DNA from: JBAXTU01 sp037130015
Lineage (GTDB): Bacteria > Patescibacteriota > Patescibacteriia > 2-01-FULL-39-33
Assembly (NCBI GenBank): GCA_037130015.1
Contig: JBAXTU010000012.1
Location: 1-27,891, forward strand
Length of the DNA stretch: 27,891 nt
Direction of reading: 5' to 3'
The translations under genes and the position numbers were made by a program. Of this stretch, positions 22,159-27,891 are shown piece by piece. Each line of letters starts with the position of its first letter. Within the stretch, counting starts at the first letter, position 1. The notes under the pieces were generated by a model. That model worked only from the letters and a program-made list of their open reading frames with translations. It ran no database searches and was not told where the DNA came from.

Positions 22159-23172
22159 ATGACCACACAAAAATTAAATCAAACTTTAAAACAGCTTATC
22201 ATCAGTCATGATAATAATTACGGCTTTAACGTTAAAGATGTTATCAAAAAAGATTTTAAAAAATTTCCTACCTTGAGTATCGTCCTACCTTTTTATGAGG
22301 ACAAAAAAATTATCAACCTAACACTAAAACATTTATATAATGGAATTGATAAAGTTAAGGATCTAGACAATAAATGGAAATTTGAAATTATTATAATAGA
22401 TGATGGGTCAAAAGAGGCGGCTAAGAGTTCTATTGACTCAAAAAAGTTTCCGGAACTAAAAATAATTCGTCATCAAGCCAACCGAGGCCGAACTGCCGTT
22501 AGAAATAAGGGACTACACATTGCCGCGAACGAACTTTGTTTATTTATGGATTCCGATATCCTGATTGACACCGATCTAATCTTGAATCATTTAAAAGTCC
22601 AAAAGTTTGCCAGACAACAATACAAAAAGATTATCACCGTTGGTTTTTTTGAGTTCTTGGATATGGAAAATCCGATTGTTAAACAAGAAAAACTATTGAC
22701 TAAAGATATCAAGCTTAATGACTTCCGATTAGATTGCATCTATCAAAAAAGTTGGTTTGGCTGTAAGGAAGATAAACAATATATCGGCCGTCAATTTAAA
22801 ATTTTACAGCAAACCAACATGCTAAGAAACTGGCCCAAATCAGGATTTCTAGGTCCGTGGCTCCTAACTAATATGGTACTGGGTGGTTTTTTTATTGTCG
22901 ACACTAGACAAGCCAAACAAGTAAAAGGATTCAGTCCATCATTTACGGGATACGGTTTTACTGAAACCAGTTTACCAACCAAACTAGTTTCCGCCTTTGA
23001 TAATTACATAATCCCTGTGCCTTTTAAGGGTGGCTTGCATATTGAGCCAAAAAAGAGTAGTTTAAAACATGAAAGGGAGAAAAAAGACAGCCTTTTCCGT
23101 AAAAGACATGGCTATTACTTTAACAATTATTTGCAACTAACCCTGCAAAAAGCATTAGCGGAAACCAACTAA
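22159..23172 (+). CDS. GT2-family glycosyltransferase (soluble GT-A type)
   Basis: This 337-residue enzyme has no membrane span. After a ~35-residue N-terminal extension the GT-A domain starts with LSIVLPFYEDKK. It contains the nucleotide-binding DDGS (81-84), the family-typical NRGRTAVRNKGL, and the metal-binding DSD (131-133). A later GGFFIVDTRQAKQVKGF, with the acidic FTGYGFTETSLP, resembles the C-terminal acceptor region of Glyco_transf_7C-type proteins, where the acidic residue acts as base. The sugar donor and acceptor cannot be assigned. It starts four bases after the previous glycosyltransferase and precedes the P-loop kinase by 13 bases, so it probably acts on the same glycan. Confidence 0.86.
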   Translation: MTTQKLNQTLKQLIISHDNNYGFNVKDVIKKDFKKFPTLSIVLPFYEDKKIINLTLKHLYNGIDKVKDLDNKWKFEIIIIDDGSKEAAKSSIDSKKFPELKIIRHQANRGRTAVRNKGLHIAANELCLFMDSDILIDTDLILNHLKVQKFARQQYKKIITVGFFEFLDMENPIVKQEKLLTKDIKLNDFRLDCIYQKSWFGCKEDKQYIGRQFKILQQTNMLRNWPKSGFLGPWLLTNMVLGGFFIVDTRQAKQVKGFSPSFTGYGFTETSLPTKLVSAFDNYIIPVPFKGGLHIEPKKSSLKHEREKKDSLFRKRHGYYFNNYLQLTLQKALAETN

Positions 23173-23185
23173 AAAGGAGTTCTTT

Positions 23186-23797
23186 ATGAGACAAATCATT
23201 GCCATTGAAGGCATTGTTCATGCTGGTAAATCTTCTCTTATTTCCGCCATGGAAAAAGATAGGTCTATGACCAGTGTACAGTATATTGCGGAATATTGTA
23301 ATTTTATTGGCGGAGGCCAAAACTTTCCTGGCTTTCCAAAAAATACCAGAACTGCTTTAGAGGCCAACGTCTTTTTCGGTGATCTGGAACGTAAAAGATT
23401 TGCCACTGTCACAAAAAAGGTAAATTTAATCATTCTAGACCGAAGTATTTTTTCTGTCCTTGCCTATCATTACGCGACAGAAAAGATAAGCCATGGCAAG
23501 ATCAAATGCTTCAAGCGAAGTATTGAATACTTCCAAAAACAATTTCCCGAATTCTTGCCTGAAACATGCCTCTACTTAGCCATCAATCTCAATGAGATGA
23601 GGCGAAGACATGGTGACACTGGCTTTTACGAGAACATTCTCTTAAATGACGAGTTCAATTGTTATTTAATGGAGTTTTATCTAAAAGTCGGGGAACTGTT
23701 TCCAGAAATAAAAGTCATAACCATAGACGGCAAGCAAGATCGGAAAACAGTACTTTTGCAAGCCAAGCAGCAATTAACCACAACAGCCACTAACTAA
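23186..23797 (+). CDS. Thymidylate-kinase-like P-loop kinase
   Basis: The 203-residue protein has a Walker A loop GIVHAGKS (9-16), the DRS motif (85-87) that follows the central strand in thymidylate and deoxynucleoside kinases, and an Arg-rich lid region (NEMRRRHGDTGF). The family phosphorylates nucleoside monophosphates or nucleosides. The lid and the N-terminal EGIVHAGKSS differ from typical Tmk (EGxDGAGKT), so a different substrate, perhaps a sugar or lipid intermediate, is possible given the glycosyltransferase operon. A clear AAGGAG Shine-Dalgarno (23174-23179) sits six bases before the ATG, unlike its operon neighbours. The stop codon lies in the loop of the terminator. Confidence 0.75.
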   Translation: MRQIIAIEGIVHAGKSSLISAMEKDRSMTSVQYIAEYCNFIGGGQNFPGFPKNTRTALEANVFFGDLERKRFATVTKKVNLIILDRSIFSVLAYHYATEKISHGKIKCFKRSIEYFQKQFPEFLPETCLYLAINLNEMRRRHGDTGFYENILLNDEFNCYLMEFYLKVGELFPEIKVITIDGKQDRKTVLLQAKQQLTTTATN

Positions 23798-23809
23798 TAG
23801 TGGCTTTTT
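23785..23809 (+). terminator. Intrinsic terminator of the glycosyltransferase-kinase operon
   Basis: The 8-bp stem AGCCACTA (23785-23792) / TAGTGGCT (23798-23805) has a five-base loop containing the kinase stop codon and is followed by TTTTT. It separates this operon from the converging minus-strand operon, whose last stop is at 23809. Confidence 0.85.
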
Positions 23810-24513
23810 CATTCTTTGATTTTTAATTGCAAAATTAAATCAAACGTTTGCTGAACCGATAACTTATTAGTAACCAAAAATCTGGATCGTAAATTTTTTC
23901 CATCATCCAAATATTCATTATCGCAGATAGCTAAATATGAATACGCCTTATTTTTATTATTTATTTTCAATGTGTCATTGCTATATAATCCATAAGGAAA
24001 AACAAACTCATTAATTTCTTGCTTCAAAACATCAACCAAAATCTTTTTTGATTCAACTAATTGGTATAGAACCTGATTCTCCATTAAAGATTGACTTTTG
24101 CCTCTAGTCGAATCTTTATAAAAACCGCCTGAAGCAGTCGACTGTAATTTGTCTCTGTCATATATCGCCAATGCCACATGCGAACAGCCATGAGAAGTAA
24201 TACTAATCCCCCGATCCCTAAAAAGAATCAGGTCAGAAGCGCTTAAATATCCTTCTTGCCCTATACTGTTAGTAACAATAGCTAGGCAATATTTATAATA
24301 ATCATCTTTGATGGATGGAAAGATCAAATCCTTGAATGACCTATAGCCGTCATCAAAATAAAAACAAACCTCATTAAATTTGGCTTGTTTTTTTATTATA
24401 AACTCTTCAATTTTAGAGACCAAAGACAAATAGTACTCTATGGTTATCGAAAACTCATTTTTAAGGTCATTTTCACTTTTTACTATATCATGAAAAATTA
24501 TATTAAGCCGCAT
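23809..24513 (-). CDS. NodB-type polysaccharide deacetylase family protein (CE4)
   Basis: CE4 enzymes remove N- or O-acetyl groups from sugars with a metal bound by Asp-His-His. The 234-residue protein shows the catalytic pair D54-D55 in FYFDDGYRSF, the metal-binding H108 and H112 in SHGCSH, and the family-typical FVFPYG further on. No signal peptide or membrane anchor is visible; the start MRLNIIFHDI is already in the fold. It therefore probably acts in the cytoplasm on a precursor, not on finished wall. It overlaps the upstream HAD gene by 11 bases, suggesting translational coupling, and is the last gene of the four-gene minus-strand operon. Confidence 0.87.
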   Translation of the reverse strand: MRLNIIFHDIVKSENDLKNEFSITIEYYLSLVSKIEEFIIKKQAKFNEVCFYFDDGYRSFKDLIFPSIKDDYYKYCLAIVTNSIGQEGYLSASDLILFRDRGISITSHGCSHVALAIYDRDKLQSTASGGFYKDSTRGKSQSLMENQVLYQLVESKKILVDVLKQEINEFVFPYGLYSNDTLKINNKNKAYSYLAICDNEYLDDGKNLRSRFLVTNKLSVQQTFDLILQLKIKE

Positions 24514-25132
24514 ATTCTCTTAGAACATTAATTAATTTGTCCTTGCCGGTTATTTCAATTATCTTAAAATCCAAACGATTATAAACCTCGCCCATATCAA
24601 TACAATCATCCAATAACACAACATCAGAGTAATTTAAGCTATTCTGTTTTAGATAGCCATCGAAAAATGGAATTGAATCTTCTTGTACATCACCTTTTAA
24701 CAATTTTAAATTATAAGAAATTAAAAAATCATCAAATAGTTCAGTTAGATCTAAGGCCGGAATAGTGAAACGAGAAAAAGTATCCATGTTATCTGTAGCA
24801 ATAACCGTTTTAATGCCTTTGGCTTTTATTTGCCAAACCAACCCTGGTATCTCTTCTGAAACCAATTTCATAATAGCGCAACTTTCTTTTAATCCGTTAA
24901 AAACAACCTCATACGGCACGCCTGATTTATTGGCGATTATTTGACAAATATCCTCTGATGAATATTCCCCTCTCATCCATGGATTAATCAATTGTCTATT
25001 ATCAAAAAAAATTGACTTTTCAATAGTTGAAACGTACTGATTATGCTGATGATTACTATCTCGTAAATTAGACCAAAAAAGAGAATCTGACAATGTCTTA
25101 TTCCAATCAAAAAATATTACTTTGGGATTCAT
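24503..25132 (-). CDS. HAD-superfamily hydrolase
   Basis: The 209-residue protein shows the HAD motifs in order. Motif I is FFDWNKT, with the nucleophile D9. Motif II is IATDN (T113). The motif III Lys is K146 (LLKGD). Motif IV is LLDDC (D175-D176). The second Asp of motif I is replaced by Asn (N11), as in the DWN-x-T variant found in several HAD groups; phosphatase activity is likely but not assured. The cap (~15-90) is helical (type C1), of moderate size. It is eight bases downstream of the histidine kinase and overlaps the deacetylase. A sugar- or lipid-phosphate substrate is inference from the neighbours. Confidence 0.85.
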   Translation of the reverse strand: MNPKVIFFDWNKTLSDSLFWSNLRDSNHQHNQYVSTIEKSIFFDNRQLINPWMRGEYSSEDICQIIANKSGVPYEVVFNGLKESCAIMKLVSEEIPGLVWQIKAKGIKTVIATDNMDTFSRFTIPALDLTELFDDFLISYNLKLLKGDVQEDSIPFFDGYLKQNSLNYSDVVLLDDCIDMGEVYNRLDFKIIEITGKDKLINVLREYAA

Positions 25133-25140
25133 GTAGCTAT

Positions 25141-27348
25141 TTATTTATTTTTTATATATTTCTGGAAACTAATGGTAAATGTCGTCCCCTGCCCTTCTGT
25201 GCTTTCAAAAGCAATTGTTCCCCCTTGATGCGCTTCAACAATTTTTTTGACAATAAATAATCCCAAACCAGAGCCATCTGTGTACATATTGACCGCGTTT
25301 TTAGCACGATTAAATTTATGGAACATTTTGGCCTGATCGGTTTTGGGAATGCCAATACCGGTATCGGAAACCTTCATAATTACTCTATCATTATTTTCAG
25401 ATAAATCAATAGACACACTGCCCTTGGCCGTGTATTTAATGGCATTATCCACCAAATTTGTAATAGCCTGCTCCAAAAAGTCAGGATCAGTCAATATATT
25501 GCTAACGGGATTTTTTGGCGCAGTCCATTTGAGCTCTATTTTCTTTTCCTCGGCATTTTGTTTCAGGCCATCACAGGCTTCGGTAATCACATCAGCCAAT
25601 TGAGTCGCCTTCAGACATTTTGGATCAAGCATGAATTCATCTGTGTCCATTTCCGAGGCGCGTAAAATATCACTAATAATCGTGCCCAATTTTTTGGCTT
25701 TGAAAAAAATATTGTCAATAAATTTGTGCTGTTGCTCTTTTGATAACTTTTCCATACTCCCCTCTCTAAACATAGAAATAGTGCCTAAAATCACAGAAAC
25801 TGGAGTTTTTAACTGATGGCTGGCAATATCCAAAAATTCCGAGCGCATTTCTAGCAATTTAGATAAGTGATCAGCTTTGGCTTTGATTTCTTTGGTTTGT
25901 TCATCAACTTTATTTTTTAAATTCTTGTTGAAATCGTCAACTTCTTGATAGAGCTTGGCATTATCAATGGCAATACCGGCTTGCAGTGACAAAGTGGCGA
26001 GCAGTGTCAAATCTTCTTGAGTATAGGCATCACCGGAAATTTTGCCACCAAGTACAATAATACCAATCAATTTGCCACCAGCGAGTAACGGCAGACATAA
26101 TGAAGCTTCAATGTGCTCCATATTGTCATGAAGCTCCAAAAAGCCTTTTTGCTCTTTGGAATTTTTACTATCACGGGACAAAAGCAAAAGTTCGTCACGC
26201 ACCAAAGGTTTTTTTGTTTTTTGCAAATATTGAGTGAGAAAATTATCTTTGACCAAAGAAATGCCATTATTAATATTAAAACCCACCACTTTGGCAATTT
26301 GATAATTAGAAATATTGTTTTCTTTGTTTAAGAGCAACACGCCGGCGCGCTCTAATTGCATGGTTTTTTTGATGGAATTAACAATCAGGTCAATAATTTT
26401 TTTTAGATCTGTATAATAGGTCAATTCGCGGGAGAGATTATTAATGGTTTCTTGGGAGTTGTAAAAAGAGTAAAAGAGGTATTTATTAGCTAAATAATAA
26501 AAATATTTTTCCACATAACTAAAGATAGTCAAACTAAAAATCAAAATTAACAAATAAGAAACATTACTATCTACTGTGAAAAAAATATTTAATGCTTTAT
26601 TGATGGCAATAGCCATAGCAACAACCAAAGCCACAGACAATAAATACACAGATGATCCTCTAATGATTATGCGGACATCCATTAAGCGATATTTGATAAT
26701 AGAATAACCAACGATACTTAAAAATACGATAATAAAAATAAAACCAACTGGATAAATTTCTACGCCATAATTAACTATAAAATCGGAGGCAGAAAAAATG
26801 TAAAAGATTAAAGCAATAAAAAAATATTTTATTTGATAATACTTATATGGCGATAATTTATCTTTTTGTTTTAAAGAATATAATAACAAATAAAGAATTC
26901 TTAAGGATATAATCGTTAAGACTAAAAGATAAACAGGATGAAGAATACTAGCCTTGGGATAAAAACCCCAGAAAAATTTGTAATAACCAGAAATAAAATA
27001 ATTGGAAGTCCACAAACTAATTTCAAACAATAAGCCAAACAGATAAGAAAAATAAAGCAAATATTTATCTAAACGATAATTTTTATCCAAAAAAGTAATA
27101 AAAAAATGAAAAAATGTTATAGGAATAAGAATAATACCCATATAACCGACTCTAACCAAAATAGAGGCTAAAAATTCATCTTTAGTATTAAATAAAATAA
27201 ACCAAGTAAATTGCCACCAGACGGTTGAGAGACAAATTAAAGAAAAAGTAGCATTAACCACCGACTTTTTATTTTTTAAAAAAACAAAAACCCCCAGCAG
27301 TAAGAACAGCATGGAACTTATAAGTGGGGGTATGGAAAATATTGACAT
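25141..27348 (-). CDS. Membrane sensor histidine kinase (7TM-GAF-HisKA-HATPase)
   Basis: In this 735-residue kinase the N-terminal ~290 residues form seven or eight spans, including the FLSIVGYSIIKYRLMDVRII stretch typical of histidine-kinase 7TM sensor regions. A GAF domain follows (~315-460), then a short coiled coil, HisKA and HATPase_c. The phospho-acceptor is H511 (ASHQLKTP); the N box has N635 (VDNAIKY), G1 is DTGIGIP (D662) and G2 is GSGLGL (692-697). All residues for activity are present. No response regulator is in the operon; the orphan receiver at 20220-20657 is the nearest candidate. The gene starts five bases after the thioesterase stop without a Shine-Dalgarno, so the two are co-transcribed. 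Confidence 0.95.
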   Translation of the reverse strand: MSIFSIPPLISSMLFLLLGVFVFLKNKKSVVNATFSLICLSTVWWQFTWFILFNTKDEFLASILVRVGYMGIILIPITFFHFFITFLDKNYRLDKYLLYFSYLFGLLFEISLWTSNYFISGYYKFFWGFYPKASILHPVYLLVLTIISLRILYLLLYSLKQKDKLSPYKYYQIKYFFIALIFYIFSASDFIVNYGVEIYPVGFIFIIVFLSIVGYSIIKYRLMDVRIIIRGSSVYLLSVALVVAMAIAINKALNIFFTVDSNVSYLLILIFSLTIFSYVEKYFYYLANKYLFYSFYNSQETINNLSRELTYYTDLKKIIDLIVNSIKKTMQLERAGVLLLNKENNISNYQIAKVVGFNINNGISLVKDNFLTQYLQKTKKPLVRDELLLLSRDSKNSKEQKGFLELHDNMEHIEASLCLPLLAGGKLIGIIVLGGKISGDAYTQEDLTLLATLSLQAGIAIDNAKLYQEVDDFNKNLKNKVDEQTKEIKAKADHLSKLLEMRSEFLDIASHQLKTPVSVILGTISMFREGSMEKLSKEQQHKFIDNIFFKAKKLGTIISDILRASEMDTDEFMLDPKCLKATQLADVITEACDGLKQNAEEKKIELKWTAPKNPVSNILTDPDFLEQAITNLVDNAIKYTAKGSVSIDLSENNDRVIMKVSDTGIGIPKTDQAKMFHKFNRAKNAVNMYTDGSGLGLFIVKKIVEAHQGGTIAFESTEGQGTTFTISFQKYIKNK

Positions 27349-27353
27349 GGGGT

Positions 27354-27806
27354 TTACGATTTATGGTTTGGGTCAGGAACCTCATACTCGGCGGCGCGAG
27401 AGCGTACAAAATCGGGCATCCTTGTTGGTTTGCCCTTGTTAGTATCGAAGAAGGCCAGTTTAGTACGAGTTGTGGTTAGTAATTCCTCTGTACCCGCCTC
27501 ATTTAACTTAAAAAAGTCAATCAATAGCTCCACCGAGCACTGGTTGAGATTGGTCACGTTAAGTGCGACAACTAAACTATCACAAAGAAAAGCTGACTTA
27601 TGATATTTTGCCGAGAAATCACAAGTCTCAATCACAATTCCAGTCGCCACCATTTGGGGAAATTCATCCCTTTTGGTCAGTATAGAGAATAAAAATTCTT
27701 CTCTGACTAGACCGACTACCTCGCAATATTTAGCCCAGTACATAGTGCCTTGAGGGTTAGCATCCCCGAAAGTCACCCGACGATTGATTCTAAAAGTTTT
27801 TGACAT
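27354..27806 (-). CDS. Hotdog-fold thioesterase (4HBT-like acyl-CoA/acyl-carrier thioesterase)
   Basis: The 150-residue protein fits the hotdog thioesterase family, whose members hydrolyse acyl-CoA or acyl-carrier thioesters. The N-terminal VTFGDANPQGTMYWAKYCEV (11-30) corresponds to the 4HBT signature around the active-site residue (D15, with G20 at the start of the central helix). The following VREEFL also resembles polyketide/enediyne-type thioesterases. The ATG at 27806 is chosen because AAGGAGG (27820-27814 on the minus strand) lies seven bases upstream; the TTG three bases earlier leaves only four. It heads the operon with the histidine kinase, HAD hydrolase and deacetylase. Why a thioesterase sits with a sensor kinase is unclear. 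Confidence 0.82.
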   Translation of the reverse strand: MSKTFRINRRVTFGDANPQGTMYWAKYCEVVGLVREEFLFSILTKRDEFPQMVATGIVIETCDFSAKYHKSAFLCDSLVVALNVTNLNQCSVELLIDFFKLNEAGTEELLTTTRTKLAFFDTNKGKPTRMPDFVRSRAAEYEVPDPNHKS

Positions 27807-27829
27807 CAAGAATCCTCCTTCTTTGTTGT

Positions 27830-27859
27830 ATTATACCAAAAAATCGTTAACTGTGTAAA
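27830..27859 (-). promoter_or_regulatory. Promoter of the thioesterase-kinase-HAD-deacetylase operon
   Basis: On the minus strand TTTACA (27859-27854), an 18-base spacer and a perfect TATAAT (27835-27830) with an extended -10 TG (27838-27837). The predicted start near 27823 gives a ~17-base leader just long enough to hold the Shine-Dalgarno. Confidence 0.7.
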
Positions 27860-27891
27860 TGAACATATCATCAACTTACATAGTCAATGAT

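Noticed and set aside
27807..27809. TTG start for the thioesterase one codon earlier
   Set aside because: Spacing to the Shine-Dalgarno would be four bases. The ATG at 27806 has the better seven-base spacing.
1..27891. tRNA, rRNA, CRISPR array, insertion sequence, prophage or restriction/defence system
   Set aside because: No cloverleaf-like segments, regularly spaced repeats, transposases, phage structural genes or defence nucleases were recognised on either strand. A dedicated RNA scan was not possible.

Overview
The window looks like a chromosomal segment from a Patescibacteria (Candidate Phyla Radiation) bacterium, most plausibly of the Parcubacteria type. The evidence is AT-rich DNA, densely packed genes with very short or absent leaders, few Shine-Dalgarno sites, pairs of single-pass membrane proteins of unknown function, and a minimal housekeeping set (PPDK, MurJ, LepA, RecJ, GluRS, FtsQ, Xer-type recombinase). 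TGA serves as a stop (end of the receiver gene), and no recognised gene carries an in-frame TGA. The recoded (TGA = Gly) Gracilibacteria/Absconditabacteria are therefore unlikely. The lineage is inferred from gene style, not from a marker phylogeny.

Layout. 1-3882: the tail of a probable TsaC/Sua5-family gene, a PfkB-family sugar kinase with an apparently leaderless promoter, and pyruvate phosphate dikinase closed by a strong terminator. 3914-5693: a self-contained unit for a secreted beta-helix lipoprotein with its own near-consensus promoter, long 5' leader, good Shine-Dalgarno and strong terminator. 5738-9470: a 26-residue membrane micro-ORF just ahead of murJ, then lepA with its own promoter. 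9443-9710: a minus-strand unit with a perfect-consensus promoter, a leaderless 37-residue membrane peptide and a palindromic repeat in its 3' UTR. 9714-12552: sugar-1-phosphate nucleotidyltransferase, recJ and an RNase HI gene. 12562-16446: two unknown single-pass membrane proteins, a WecG/TagA-type glycosyltransferase and gltX. 16420-17820: a coiled-coil M23 endopeptidase that converges on a bidirectional terminator. 17831-19753 (minus): a Xer-type tyrosine recombinase and an FtsQ/DivIB-like division protein.

19756-20306: an unknown 119-residue protein, expressed from a promoter resembling that of the lipoprotein, with a two-hairpin terminator. From 20220 to 27859 the content turns accessory. 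It holds an orphan CheY-like receiver and, divergent from it, an operon of a membrane-embedded GT2 glycosyltransferase, a second GT2 enzyme and a thymidylate-kinase-like P-loop kinase. A four-gene minus-strand operon converges on these: hotdog thioesterase, 7TM-GAF histidine kinase, HAD hydrolase and NodB-type deacetylase. Together they read as a sensor-linked surface-glycan module. The link between the two operons is inference from gene content and position.

Two initiation styles stand out. Three genes have a TATAAT box exactly six bases before the ATG, which predicts leaderless mRNAs. Only four genes carry a convincing Shine-Dalgarno, and these are the lipoprotein, the 119-residue unknown, the P-loop kinase and the thioesterase. 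No tRNA, rRNA, CRISPR array, insertion sequence or replication origin was recognised, and no stretch longer than 300 bases lacks a gene.
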